DNA of 64,000 nt from Sphingomonas taxi (GTDB lineage Bacteria; Pseudomonadota; Alphaproteobacteria; Sphingomonadales; Sphingomonadaceae). The translations under genes were made by a program, and so were the position numbers. Positions 9,275 to 18,627 of this stretch are shown piece by piece. Positions within the stretch are counted from its first letter, which is position 1, and the number at the start of each line of letters is the position of its first letter. The notes under the pieces were generated by a model. That model was given only the letters and a program-made list of their open reading frames with translations. It was not told where the DNA came from and did not search any database. The stretch covers positions 124,001-188,000 of the forward strand of contig QFMX01000002.1 in the NCBI GenBank assembly GCA_003240625.1, given 5' to 3'.

Positions 9275-9339
9275 GCGCCGGGCCGATCTGCGGCACGGGC
9301 GGTTCGCACACGGGCGGCGGGAACACGGACTGGGGTCAT
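9271..9339 (-). CDS. possible 22-residue leader ORF upstream of the exporter
   Basis: An ATG at 9339 opens 22 codons (MTPVRVPAARVRTARAADRP and two more) whose TGA overlaps the exporter ATG as ATGA. GGAAGA precedes the ATG by a few bases, whereas the exporter start itself has no good ribosome binding site. This arrangement would let translation of the leader feed the exporter. The peptide is basic and has no signal sequence. It could also be chance; only the overlap and the ribosome binding site argue for it. Confidence 0.3.
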   Translation of the reverse strand: MTPVRVPAARVRTARAADRPGA

Positions 9340-9451
9340 AACATCTTCCACAAAACCGATTCGGTGTGGTTAACGTTACGGCCAAAATCCTAAGCGGATG
9401 TTGCGATGCAGCGCGCTTCACCGCTTAAACCGGTACGCGCGCCGCAAAGCG

Positions 9452-12400
9452 TCAGCCGAATGCGTAAACGCCGCTGTTTGCCGAGGTCTGCACCAGTCGG
9501 TGCGCCGCCGCCCCGGTCAGCGTGATCGTCGCACCCTGATCGTATTTCACGGTCAGGTCGCTGCCCGATATCTCCATCATCGGCTGGTATCCCGATTTCG
9601 CGAACGCCGAGAGATCGAGCAGATCGTGGCCCGCACCGAAGTCCGCGATCGTCGCCGACGTACCCAGCGTGACGAGGAAACGATCGTCGCCGCCACCGCC
9701 GGCAACGGTCGCACCGCTACGATCGACCAGCAGCAGTTCGTCCGCCACCGAGCCGGTGACCCCGCCCGCGCCGCCGACCAGGATCGCGTCATAGCCGCTC
9801 GCCGCACTCCGGACATCGGCGATCGCATGGCCCGCGGTCGCGAAGCTCTCGGTCGTCGCGACGCCCGCGGCGGTGGTCGTCGTACGGCCCGTCATCACAC
9901 CCGCGGTGTAGCTGCGAACGACGCTGCCACCGCCGGCAAGCTCGGTCTTGCTGGAGGAGAGCTGATCCTTCGCGGTATCGAAGTTCATCGTCGTACGCCC
10001 GGCTGCATCGGTCACGACCTTGCTCTGCTCGCGGCCGGCGATATCGAAATATTGCTGCGTCCGCCCGGTCGCGTCGTTCACCTCGGCATAGGCGCGGCTG
10101 CCGTCGGTGCGGGTGCGATCGACCGAGATCGTCTTGCCGGTCGTATCGGTCTTGACCACGCCGACCGCATAGTCGGAGCCGGTCGGCATATAGACGGTGT
10201 TGACGGCCGAGCCGTCCGGCGCGGTCACATATTTGCGCGTGACCGTCCCCGACTGGTCGTACAGCAGGGTCGTCCACTGCCCCTGCGCATCGACGGTGAC
10301 GTCCTTGATCAACCGGCCCGCGGTGTCGAAGCCGCGGCTGTGCTTGATCCCGTTCGACTCGTCGATCCGCGTCACCAGCGCACCGGTCTCGGCATCGTAT
10401 TCGCTGGTCTGCGTGCTGTCGCTGCCGATCGTCGCGGCCTTCGTCTTCCGGCCCTTGGCGTCGTAATAGGTCAGCAGGCTGGTGCCGTCGGGATTGCGCG
10501 TCTCGGTATAATCGAGCGTCCCGTCGGCATGCTTGCGTACGACCGAGACGACCATGCCCTTGCCGTCGACGAGCTGGGTCTGCGTGACGTAGGATTTGCC
10601 GGTGACGTTATACAGCGTGTTCTCGGCGGTGCCGTCGGCGCTTTCGATGAAGTTGCTCGTCAGCTTGCCGGTGGTCGGGTCGTACAGCGTCGTGTTCCAG
10701 CTGCCCGCGGCATCGACGATCACCGCGGCCGTGCGGATCCCGGCAGCGGTATAGGTGTCGGCGGTGCGCGATCCGTCGGCGTTGTAGGCCTCGACGATCT
10801 TGCCGCCGGCTGCGACCTGGGTCCGCCGGCTGGCGAGTTTGCCGTTCTCGTAGAGCGAGGTGGCGACATCGCCGTTGACCAGCTGGCCGATGTCGCGCGT
10901 GATCAGCCCGGTGGTCGCATCGAACTGCTGCGTATGCGTTTCGCCGGTCGCGGCGATCGCCACCGACTGGCTGAGCTTGCCCGCCGCGTCATAGGTCTGG
11001 AGGAGACGCGCACCGTCGGCGGCGTTGGTTTCCTGATACGCCAGGCTGCCATCGGCATGGCTGCGCACGACCAGCGTGACCTTGCCCTTGGCGTCGAACA
11101 CGCTGCGCTCGGAGGTCCAGGCCTGCCCGGTGATGCCGAACGACTGCGTTTCGCCGCTGCCGTCTGCGTTCTTGATATAGCGTTTCGACACGGCACCCGT
11201 GCCGTCGAGGACCGACGTGGTCCAGGTGCCCGCGGTATCGACCGTCACTTCGTTGGTCTTCTTGCCCGCGGCGTCATACGTCACGGTCGAGCGGCTGCCG
11301 TCGGGCAGTACCGAGACCATCTGGGCGACGATGCCGGCCTTGAAGCTGGTGGTGACCGTCCCGCCGACCGCCGACTGGACGACGCGCGACAGCAATGTCG
11401 CGGTCGCCGGATCATAGGTCAGCACCGTCCGCGTACCGTCCTTGGCGACGTCGCCCGTCACCGTCGTCTCGGTCTGGCGACGGCCCTGCGAATCATACGC
11501 CGTCGTGATCTTCGAGCTGCCCTGGACGATCTCGGTCGAGACCAGCCGGCCGTCGGCGGCGCTGCGGGTCAGCGACACCATCTTGCCGGCGGCGTCCGTC
11601 ACCTGAATCTCGGTGGTCCAGGCGAGGCCGGTCAGGCCATAGGCGCGGGTTTCGCCGCTGCCGTCGGGATTGGCGACATACACCTTAGTGACCGCGCCCG
11701 AGGTCGCGTCGAACAAGGTCGTGGTCTTCGTGCCGTCGGAGTCGGTCTGCAACTGCGAGATCTTCGCGCCAGCGCTGTTGTAGGTGTAGGTGACCTTGCC
11801 CTGCTCGTTGACGACGTCCTCGTTCACCAGGCCGCCGCCGCTATAGGTCTGGCTGCGGATGATCGCGCCGTTGGCGGCCAGTTCGAGCAAGCTCTTCAGC
11901 CCGCCGGTGGTCGGGTCGTAGGTCGTGATCACGCGCCCGCCGCCGACCGCGGTGATGGTCTGGTTGAGCCGGTGGCCGGTCGCGTCATAGCTCGTCGTCG
12001 TGCGCTTGCCGTCGGCTGCGTACGAGTCGGTATAGTCGAGCGTACCGTCGGCATGGCGCCGCACGACCGAGACGACCTTGCCCGCCTTGTCGGTGGTCTG
12101 GACCTCGGTCACATAGGATTTGCCGGTGACGTTGTAGCTGGTGACGATGCTGCGCCCGTCGGTATATTGCACATAGGTGCGCTGCGGCTTGCCGGTCGTC
12201 GCGTCGAAGACCTGCGTGGTATAGGTCTTGGCGGTATCGACATCGACCTGCCGCGTCTTCAACCCGGTCGCGTCGAACGTCTCCGAGGTGCGGCTGCCAT
12301 CGGCGCGGACCAGCGTCCGGTCGCTCATCACGCCTGCGACATAGGTGATCGTCGTGGTCGCCCCGGCCGCGGTCTGCACCACGCTCGACGCCAGCTTGCT

Positions 12401-14563
12401 GGTGGTCGCATCGTAGGTCAGCGAGGTGCGCGTGCCGTCCGCCGCGTTCGTCACCTTGGTCAGCAACTGGCCGTTGGCGCCGTACGTGCTGGAGATCTTG
12501 CCGCCGTCGGCAAAGGTCTGCGCGGTGGTCACCGGCGTGCCGTCGGCGCGCAGTCGCTCGACCAACGTCACCACGCCCTTGGTGTTCACCACCTGGTGCT
12601 CGGTAACATAGGCGAGGCCGGTCAGCTTGTACGCATAGCTCTCGCTGCTGCCGTCGGGCCGCTGCACGAACTTGCGCGAGACGTCACCGCTCGCGTCATA
12701 TTGCAGCGTCGTCCAGACGTTCTTGGTATCGACCTGGACCTCGCTGACCCGCTTGCCGGCGGCATCGTAGGTGTCGGTGACCTTCGAGCCGTCTGCCGCC
12801 GTCAGCGTGTAGGTCGACACGATACCGTTCTTGTAGATCGTTGCGGCATTGCTGCCGTCCTTGCCGGCGACCGTCATCGACGCCGGCTTGCCGGTCGCGA
12901 TGTCGTAGCTGGTGACGGTCCGCCCAAGCTTCGGATCGTCGACGATCGTCGCCGACAGCTTGCCCATGGTATAGCTCTGGTCGCTGATCACGCCGGTCGC
13001 ATATTCGGTATGGATGTTCGAAATGACGCCGCCGAGATAGCCATAGTCGGCGGTCGAGACGAGGATGCCCTTGGCGTCGAACGCCTGTTCTTCCTTCCAG
13101 CCGACCCCGGTCTCGGTGACCTTGAACGAATAGCCGCCGTCGATCTTCGCCAGTACGTCGCCGTAATTGGCGATCATGTACCGCATCGTCGATACCGAGG
13201 CGACGTTCAGCACCGCGCTGTCGGTCAGCGCGATCGTCTTCAACCCGGTCGATCCCGCCAGCTTGTCGATCTGCGCGACCAGCCCGTCCGCGGTCGTGCT
13301 CAGCGCGGCGGGAACCGCAGTGGCGGTCTCGGTATAGGCGGACTTCGATCCGACTTCGACGACCAGAGCGCGATCGCCGACCGCCAGCGTGATCTGGCTG
13401 ACGTTGGTATAGCTCGCGATCGGCGCGCTGCCCCGCAGCGGATCATAGACGTATACCGTCTTCTGCATGCCGCCGAGATCGATCGTGACGGTCTTCGTCG
13501 CCAGCGCGTTTTCGGACTGGGTGGTGGTGTTCCACAGATTGGCATCGCGCCACAGCAGGATGTCATAGGCGCCGTTGGTCTTGGTCAGCGTCAGCGAATG
13601 GCCGTCGGCCGGCATGCCGTCTAGCGAATAGGCGGTCGCGGCCGACGCTGCGGTGCCGGTCCCCGCATCGACATAGGAAAGCAGGCTGGTCAGGTTGTGA
13701 ACCGCGGTCGCCGCCTGCTTGGGCGTGCCGTCGGCGTTGAACAGGCCGAAATGGAACTCCTTCTCCGCGCCGTCCGGGTTGAGGCTGCTGTCGAACAGTT
13801 CGTACAGGAACGTCTGGCTCGATCCGTTCTCGAACGCGGTGAGCAGTGCGTTGACGGTCAGCTTGGCCTGCGCGCTTTCGTTGACGCCGAGGCCGGGATC
13901 GCTCGACAGCGTGGTGTAGCCGGTCTCGGTGATGACGATCTTGTCGCCCTTGGACGCCGCCGCGGCGCGCGCCATTGAAGCCTCCATCACCTTGTCGGAC
14001 AGTCCGCCCGACGCGGTATAGGCATGCGCGTTGGCATAATCGGAATAGGCGCCGAGATCGCCGATCGCCGCATAGGCCGACGGGCTTTCCAGCGCGACCG
14101 ACAGGTTGATGACGGACACGCCCGACAGCCCGGCATTGCCCTTGATCGCGGTATACAGCGCCTTCTGATACTCTACCGCCGCCGTCAGCGAGCCGCTGCC
14201 GTTATAGCTGAACTCCTGCGTGTTGACCTCGTTCAGCCCCTCGATCGCGACGATGCTGCCGGCATGCCGGGTCTGGAAGTCCTCAAGCGACGCGACATAG
14301 TTCGCCAGCCCCGACGCCCCGGTCGCGGGCAGGCCAGACGACGTCACGAAGTCGAATTTGACGCCCGCGGCCGCCATTGCGTTAACGACTGCGTTACCGA
14401 TTCCCGACCCCGGCAACGTATCGCGCACCGTGCCGATGCCCAGATAGTTCAGGCTGCTGATCGTCATGCTGGCATTGCCGTACGCATTATTAGCGTTGCC
14501 GGAGTGAGCGTTAACGCCCAGCGTCGACAGAAACGAGGTGGCGGAAGCGGTCGAGTTAGGCAT
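9452..14563 (-). CDS. giant exported protein: glycosidase-like, YD/RHS-like repeats, RTX-like C-terminus
   Basis: A 1703-residue protein without a Sec signal. Residues 1-300 look like a clan GH-A TIM barrel: N111-E112 in IEGLNEVN is placed like the acid/base pair, E213 in IVITETGY like the nucleophile, and H180 in NAHAY lies between. A beta domain follows, then one DG..IDKLA...IALTDS unit (about 426-482) of a kind seen in exported calcium-binding proteins. Residues 617-1588 are six blocks of 140-165 residues, each beginning (W/Y)xTTxxxD and made of YDxxG-type strands. The end (1589-1703) has GGGGDDRF and TIADFGAGHDLLDLSAF, typical of RTX proteins exported by type I systems. GGAG lies 7 nt before the ATG. 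It is upstream of the HlyB/HlyD pair on the same strand. Family and substrate are not assigned; polymer processing or cell-surface binding is inferred. Confidence 0.85.
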   Translation of the reverse strand: MPNSTASATSFLSTLGVNAHSGNANNAYGNASMTISSLNYLGIGTVRDTLPGSGIGNAVVNAMAAAGVKFDFVTSSGLPATGASGLANYVASLEDFQTRHAGSIVAIEGLNEVNTQEFSYNGSGSLTAAVEYQKALYTAIKGNAGLSGVSVINLSVALESPSAYAAIGDLGAYSDYANAHAYTASGGLSDKVMEASMARAAAASKGDKIVITETGYTTLSSDPGLGVNESAQAKLTVNALLTAFENGSSQTFLYELFDSSLNPDGAEKEFHFGLFNADGTPKQAATAVHNLTSLLSYVDAGTGTAASAATAYSLDGMPADGHSLTLTKTNGAYDILLWRDANLWNTTTQSENALATKTVTIDLGGMQKTVYVYDPLRGSAPIASYTNVSQITLAVGDRALVVEVGSKSAYTETATAVPAALSTTADGLVAQIDKLAGSTGLKTIALTDSAVLNVASVSTMRYMIANYGDVLAKIDGGYSFKVTETGVGWKEEQAFDAKGILVSTADYGYLGGVISNIHTEYATGVISDQSYTMGKLSATIVDDPKLGRTVTSYDIATGKPASMTVAGKDGSNAATIYKNGIVSTYTLTAADGSKVTDTYDAAGKRVSEVQVDTKNVWTTLQYDASGDVSRKFVQRPDGSSESYAYKLTGLAYVTEHQVVNTKGVVTLVERLRADGTPVTTAQTFADGGKISSTYGANGQLLTKVTNAADGTRTSLTYDATTSKLASSVVQTAAGATTTITYVAGVMSDRTLVRADGSRTSETFDATGLKTRQVDVDTAKTYTTQVFDATTGKPQRTYVQYTDGRSIVTSYNVTGKSYVTEVQTTDKAGKVVSVVRRHADGTLDYTDSYAADGKRTTTSYDATGHRLNQTITAVGGGRVITTYDPTTGGLKSLLELAANGAIIRSQTYSGGGLVNEDVVNEQGKVTYTYNSAGAKISQLQTDSDGTKTTTLFDATSGAVTKVYVANPDGSGETRAYGLTGLAWTTEIQVTDAAGKMVSLTRSAADGRLVSTEIVQGSSKITTAYDSQGRRQTETTVTGDVAKDGTRTVLTYDPATATLLSRVVQSAVGGTVTTSFKAGIVAQMVSVLPDGSRSTVTYDAAGKKTNEVTVDTAGTWTTSVLDGTGAVSKRYIKNADGSGETQSFGITGQAWTSERSVFDAKGKVTLVVRSHADGSLAYQETNAADGARLLQTYDAAGKLSQSVAIAATGETHTQQFDATTGLITRDIGQLVNGDVATSLYENGKLASRRTQVAAGGKIVEAYNADGSRTADTYTAAGIRTAAVIVDAAGSWNTTLYDPTTGKLTSNFIESADGTAENTLYNVTGKSYVTQTQLVDGKGMVVSVVRKHADGTLDYTETRNPDGTSLLTYYDAKGRKTKAATIGSDSTQTSEYDAETGALVTRIDESNGIKHSRGFDTAGRLIKDVTVDAQGQWTTLLYDQSGTVTRKYVTAPDGSAVNTVYMPTGSDYAVGVVKTDTTGKTISVDRTRTDGSRAYAEVNDATGRTQQYFDIAGREQSKVVTDAAGRTTMNFDTAKDQLSSSKTELAGGGSVVRSYTAGVMTGRTTTTAAGVATTESFATAGHAIADVRSAASGYDAILVGGAGGVTGSVADELLLVDRSGATVAGGGGDDRFLVTLGTSATIADFGAGHDLLDLSAFAKSGYQPMMEISGSDLTVKYDQGATITLTGAAAHRLVQTSANSGVYAFG

Positions 14564-14848
14564 GGCGGATCTCCATAACGTCGCCCGTGCACCTCGCAGA
14601 AACTCATGGCACCGAGGCTAATCAAAAGCGTTAAAATCGCGTTAGCTGTCTTTTTTTTACAATATATTTTGCGATGCAGCAAATTTGTCGCAGCCCAATT
14701 GCGGAAACGGAACGCGTCCCGACTGGAGGGCAGGCTGTCGCTCGGCCCCTTGCCAAAATGCCGGAAAGGCCGCACCAGCATGCCCCACACGCTGCTATGC
14801 AGCAGAGTTGGTCTGCCCGCAGACCCTGCTAGATGTGAGTAAACGACC
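14564..14848. promoter_or_regulatory. divergent promoter region, giant RTX-like gene / ugd
   Basis: These 285 bp separate two divergent genes. The stretch 14618-14700 is strikingly AT-rich for this genome, with a run of eight T around 14650 followed by ACAATATATTTTG. This is the best place for promoters and for a nucleoid-protein or MucR-type regulator to bind. GCGTTA occurs twice in 20 bp at about 14627-14645. An open frame at 14606-14842 has poor composition and I do not call it a gene. Confidence 0.4.
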
Positions 14849-16150
14849 ATGCGGATCGCGGTAATTGGAACAGGGTATGTCGGACTGGTGTCGGGGGCAT
14901 GTTTTGCCGACTTCGGTCATGACGTCGTTTGCGTCGACAAGGACGCGAGCAAGATCGACGCGCTGCATGCGGGTCGGATCCCGATCTTCGAGCCGGGCCT
15001 CCAGGCGCTGGTCGAAACCAACGTCAAGGGCGGCCGCCTGGCGTTCACCACCGACCTGACCGAAGGCGTCAAGGGTGCCGAGGCGGTGTTCATCGCAGTC
15101 GGCACTCCGTCGCGGCGCGGCGATGGCCATGCCGATCTCGGCTATGTCTTCGCCGCTGCCGCCGAAGTCGCGACCGCGGTCAGTGGCTTCACCGTCGTCA
15201 TCACCAAATCGACCGTCCCGGTCGGCACCGGCGACGAAGTCGAGCGGATCCTGCGCGAGAACAACCCGGATGCGGAATTCGCGGTCGTCTCCAACCCCGA
15301 ATTCCTGCGCGAAGGCGCCGCGATCGACGACTTCAAGCGGCCCGACCGCGTCGTCATCGGTGGCCATGACGAGCGCGCGATGGCCGTGATGCGCGAAATC
15401 TATCGCCCGCTGAGCCTGAACCGCTCGCCGGTGATCGAGATGTCGCGGCGCGGCGCCGAACTGACCAAATACGCCGGCAACGCGTTCCTCGCGACCAAGA
15501 TCACCTTCATCAACGAGATCGCCGATCTCTGCGAAAAGGTCGGCGCCGACGTCCAGGAGGTCGCGCGCGGCATCGGGCTCGACAACCGGATCGGGGCGAA
15601 GTTCCTCAATGCGGGGCCGGGCTATGGCGGCTCGTGCTTCCCCAAGGATACGCTGGCGCTGCTCAAGACCAGCCAGGATTACGAAGCGCCGCAGCGGATC
15701 GTCGAGGCGGTCGTCGCGGTCAACGAGAACCGCAAGCGCGCGATGGGCCGCAAGGTCATCGCAGCGATGGGCGACGAAGTGCGCGGCAAGACGGTCGCGG
15801 TGCTGGGCCTCACGTTCAAGCCGAACACCGACGACATGCGCGACAGCCCCGCCATCGCGGTGATCCAGTTGCTGCAGGACGCCGGCGCGCGCGTGCAGGC
15901 CTATGATCCCGAGGGCATGGAACAGGCTGCCAAGCTGCTCCAGAACGTCGACTTCAAGGACGACACCTATGCGACGATGGAAGGCGCCGATGCGCTCGTC
16001 ATCGTCACCGAATGGGACGCGTTCCGCGCGCTCGATCTGAAGCGCGTGAAGTCGCTGCTGTCGGAGCCGATCCTGATCGATCTCCGCAACATCTACCCGC
16101 GCGACATCGTCGAGAACGCCGGCTTCACCTACATCGCGGTGGGCCGCTGA
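14849..16150 (+). CDS. ugd: UDP-glucose 6-dehydrogenase
   Basis: A 433-residue enzyme that oxidises UDP-glucose to UDP-glucuronate with two NAD+. The Rossmann motif is VIGTGYVGL at residues 5-13. The catalytic Cys is C263 in GPGYGGSCFPKDT, Lys in LTKYAGNAFLATK is conserved, and TFKPNTDDMRDSPA marks the C-terminal domain. Length is normal. The next gene starts 2 nt after its stop, so the two form an operon that makes UDP-glucuronate and then probably UDP-galacturonate for the polysaccharide. No strong ribosome binding site is visible before the ATG. Confidence 0.96.
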   Translation: MRIAVIGTGYVGLVSGACFADFGHDVVCVDKDASKIDALHAGRIPIFEPGLQALVETNVKGGRLAFTTDLTEGVKGAEAVFIAVGTPSRRGDGHADLGYVFAAAAEVATAVSGFTVVITKSTVPVGTGDEVERILRENNPDAEFAVVSNPEFLREGAAIDDFKRPDRVVIGGHDERAMAVMREIYRPLSLNRSPVIEMSRRGAELTKYAGNAFLATKITFINEIADLCEKVGADVQEVARGIGLDNRIGAKFLNAGPGYGGSCFPKDTLALLKTSQDYEAPQRIVEAVVAVNENRKRAMGRKVIAAMGDEVRGKTVAVLGLTFKPNTDDMRDSPAIAVIQLLQDAGARVQAYDPEGMEQAAKLLQNVDFKDDTYATMEGADALVIVTEWDAFRALDLKRVKSLLSEPILIDLRNIYPRDIVENAGFTYIAVGR

Positions 16151-16152
16151 CC

Positions 16153-17130
16153 GTGGCCGCGCCCGTTCTCGTTACCGGTACCGCAGGCTTTATCGGCCAT
16201 GCGACGGCACACCGTCTGCTCGATCGCGGCGAGACGGTGATCGGTATCGACAACGTCAACGATTACTACGACCCGCGGTTGAAAGAGGCGCGGCTGGCGA
16301 CCTTCGAGGGGAAGCGGAACTTCGCGTTCCACCGGATGGACGTGTCGGATGTCCAGGGCGTGGCGCGTCTGGTATCCGACAACGGCGTGACCCGGGTAGT
16401 GCATCTCGCGGCGCAGGCGGGGGTTCGGTACAGCATCGAAAACCCGTTCGCCTACGAGAAGTCGAACCTCGCGGGCCATCTCGCGGTGATGGAGGCGTGC
16501 CGGCACCAGCCGCAGTTCGAGCATCTGGTCTATGCCTCGTCCAGCTCGGTCTATGGTGACAAGCCGATGGGCGGGCAGGGGTTCAGCGAGGATGAACCGT
16601 CGGTCATGCCGGTATCGCTGTATGCTGCGACCAAGCGCGCCTGCGAACTGATGAGCCAGTCCTATGCGACGCTCTATGGCTTCCCGCAGACCGGCCTCCG
16701 GTTCTTTACCGTCTATGGCCCCTGGGGTCGGCCGGACATGGCCTATTTCTCCTTCACCGACAAAATCTTGGCCGGGCGGCCGATCGAGGTTTACGGCGAG
16801 GGCAAGATGGCGCGCGACTTCACCTATATCGACGATATCGTGACCGGTATCGTCGGCGCGCTCGATCATCCCCCGGCCCTGCGCGAGCACCGCGTGCTCA
16901 ACATCGGCGACAGCCATCCGGTCGGCCTGATGGAGATGATCTCGACGCTGGAAACCGCGATCGGACGCGAGGCGGTGAAGATCATGAAGCCGATGCAGCC
17001 AGGCGACGTCACCGCGACCTATGCGGACGTGTCGAAGCTCAAGGCCCTGACCGGCTACAAGCCTGAAGTGATGCTCGAAGAGGGCCTGACCCGCTTCGCC
17101 CAATGGTACCGCGACTACTACAAGATCTGA
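16153..17130 (+). CDS. UDP-glucuronate 4-epimerase-like NAD-dependent epimerase
   Basis: A 325-residue short-chain dehydrogenase-type epimerase. It starts at the GTG at 16153, where the nucleotide-binding motif VTGTAGFIG follows after six residues; the longer frame from 16012 overlaps ugd and is rejected. The active site is Y157xxxK161 in SLYAATKRA, with SSSSVYG at about 130. LDNVNDYYDxRLK-type sequence near residue 32 (GIDNVNDYYDPRLKEARL) and RFFTVYGPWGRPDMA are typical of the CapI/LpsL group, which converts UDP-glucuronate to UDP-galacturonate. Position straight after ugd fits that role; other 4-epimerisations remain possible. Confidence 0.88.
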   Translation: MAAPVLVTGTAGFIGHATAHRLLDRGETVIGIDNVNDYYDPRLKEARLATFEGKRNFAFHRMDVSDVQGVARLVSDNGVTRVVHLAAQAGVRYSIENPFAYEKSNLAGHLAVMEACRHQPQFEHLVYASSSSVYGDKPMGGQGFSEDEPSVMPVSLYAATKRACELMSQSYATLYGFPQTGLRFFTVYGPWGRPDMAYFSFTDKILAGRPIEVYGEGKMARDFTYIDDIVTGIVGALDHPPALREHRVLNIGDSHPVGLMEMISTLETAIGREAVKIMKPMQPGDVTATYADVSKLKALTGYKPEVMLEEGLTRFAQWYRDYYKI

Positions 17131-17148
17131 AGCCGGGACTCCCCCTGC

Positions 17149-18627
17149 TTACGGCCGTCGGCGTTCCAACCTTTTCCGTGCGAGCCTCTTCCATCCCAAC
17201 CAGACGCCGCTGATCGACGTCACCAGTCCGGCGATCGATCCCAGCCACAACAGCAGATCCCAGATCGGGCGATGCTGCGTCAGGACGTTCAGGTCCCATT
17301 TGTGGAGGAGGTCGAACGCCCAGCGATAGATGCGGCGCCGACGGTCGACCGTCGCGAGCACCTCGCCGGTCGCAGCATCGACATACAGCCAGGTCGAGGC
17401 CGGGTCGTCGAAGCGCAGGCGCAGGATCGGCAGGCGCGGCGTGTCGCCGACCTGATACCAATAGGCGTCGGGCGTCGTCAGCCGGTCGAGCGCGATCAGC
17501 GAGGCGCCCGCCTGAAGGCGGCGCGCGGCGGCGGCGATGGCGCGGGTGGTAGGGCGCGCGGGCGTGAGCGAGGCTGCGCTCAGCGTGGTCCGTCGGCCAT
17601 CCGCATAGTCGAGGACGACGAGTGGCATGTTCGCATAATCGGCCAGACGCGCGCGGACGGCGCCCGCGCCTGCAGTAGCGAGCCGGTCGACCTGCACTGC
17701 GGGGACCTGATCCGACGCGACATAGGCCCGAGCCGCGGCTTCGGCCGGCGGGGCGCTGCGGAACAGGTGCCCCGGATCGACCGAGAGCCAACCGCTGACG
17801 ATCCACGCGATCAGGAAGCCGCCGCCGACCAGTCCGGCCAGATGATGCCACAGCATCCAGCCGCGATAGGGCGACGCGCGGCCACCGCTGAACCGGTGCC
17901 GGCCGAGCCGCGTCCGGAGGATTCCGATCCACATCCCCGCGACGGCGGCGGCGATGCACGGCCCCGAAACCCACATCACGACCTGGCGCCATGCCGCGTT
18001 ATCCTGCCGCAGAACGGTCGGGTACAGCCAGTGCGGCACCGACCCGAGCCAGTTCCACAGCCGCTCGCGCCGGGTCGTCGATTGCACCACGCCGCCCGTC
18101 GAGGAGGACACGTAGAGTTCGCTCCCCTGCGAATCTGCAAGCGCCACCTTCCACAAGGGACGATGCCGGTCGAACCCGCCGCCCACGGTCCACTGGTCGC
18201 GCGCCAATCGCTCGGTGTCGACTACGGGCGCCTGCCCGAAGCGGCGAGCGATGCGCGCGGCATAGCCGGCATCGACCTCGGCAAGAGTGGCTCCCCGGTG
18301 CGCGGCGATCGTGCGCCGCTCGCCCTCCCATGTCTCGATCCGCCAGACCGGCACATCGTCGCGCATTTCGAGCAGTAGCTCTCGTGGCCATCTCCGGGCA
18401 TCGAGCGGCGGCGGCACGTCCACCGCCCGCCAGTCGATCGGCTCCGCGCGCGCTAGTTGCTCGGCTGGCGAGAGCGAAGGGTAGGGGACGTAGATCATCA
18501 CGAGCCCCGACGAAAACCACATCGCGAACAGCAGGCAGCTCGCAATCCCGATCCAGCGGTGCACGAGATAGAGCCAGCGCCGGCCAAGCTTGGCGAGCGA
18601 TGCGGGGCGGCGGCTAGAAACCGGCAC
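17149..18627 (-). CDS. PepSY-associated membrane protein
   Basis: About 492 residues with four or five membrane helices and two large periplasmic PepSY-type regions. The first helix, LYLVHRWIGIASCLLFAMWF, carries the conserved His. GWMLWHHLAGLVGGGFLIAW and RWAFDLLHKWDL follow, and IWDLLLWLGSIAGLVTSISG ends the protein. This family is often encoded beside TonB-dependent receptors and is thought to act in reductive metal release at the inner membrane. I set the start at the GTG 18627, overlapping the receptor stop by 14 bp; an open frame continues to 18696. It shares the transcript of the receptor and hence the cobalamin riboswitch, which raises the idea of a role in corrinoid handling. Confidence 0.82.
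   Translation of the reverse strand: MPVSSRRPASLAKLGRRWLYLVHRWIGIASCLLFAMWFSSGLVMIYVPYPSLSPAEQLARAEPIDWRAVDVPPPLDARRWPRELLLEMRDDVPVWRIETWEGERRTIAAHRGATLAEVDAGYAARIARRFGQAPVVDTERLARDQWTVGGGFDRHRPLWKVALADSQGSELYVSSSTGGVVQSTTRRERLWNWLGSVPHWLYPTVLRQDNAAWRQVVMWVSGPCIAAAVAGMWIGILRTRLGRHRFSGGRASPYRGWMLWHHLAGLVGGGFLIAWIVSGWLSVDPGHLFRSAPPAEAAARAYVASDQVPAVQVDRLATAGAGAVRARLADYANMPLVVLDYADGRRTTLSAASLTPARPTTRAIAAAARRLQAGASLIALDRLTTPDAYWYQVGDTPRLPILRLRFDDPASTWLYVDAATGEVLATVDRRRRIYRWAFDLLHKWDLNVLTQHRPIWDLLLWLGSIAGLVTSISGVWLGWKRLARKRLERRRP

Noticed and set aside
7202..9373. 723-codon open frame on the plus strand
   Set aside because: Antisense shadow of the HlyB-like exporter, whose motifs are complete on the minus strand.
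9398..13624. 1408-codon open frame on the plus strand
   Set aside because: It is antisense to the giant RTX-like gene. Its product is Arg- and Asp-rich without domains, as expected from the GC-rich codon pattern of the opposite strand.
14606..14842. 78-codon open frame between the giant gene and ugd
   Set aside because: No ribosome binding site, and it covers the AT-rich promoter region; the translation has no recognisable features.
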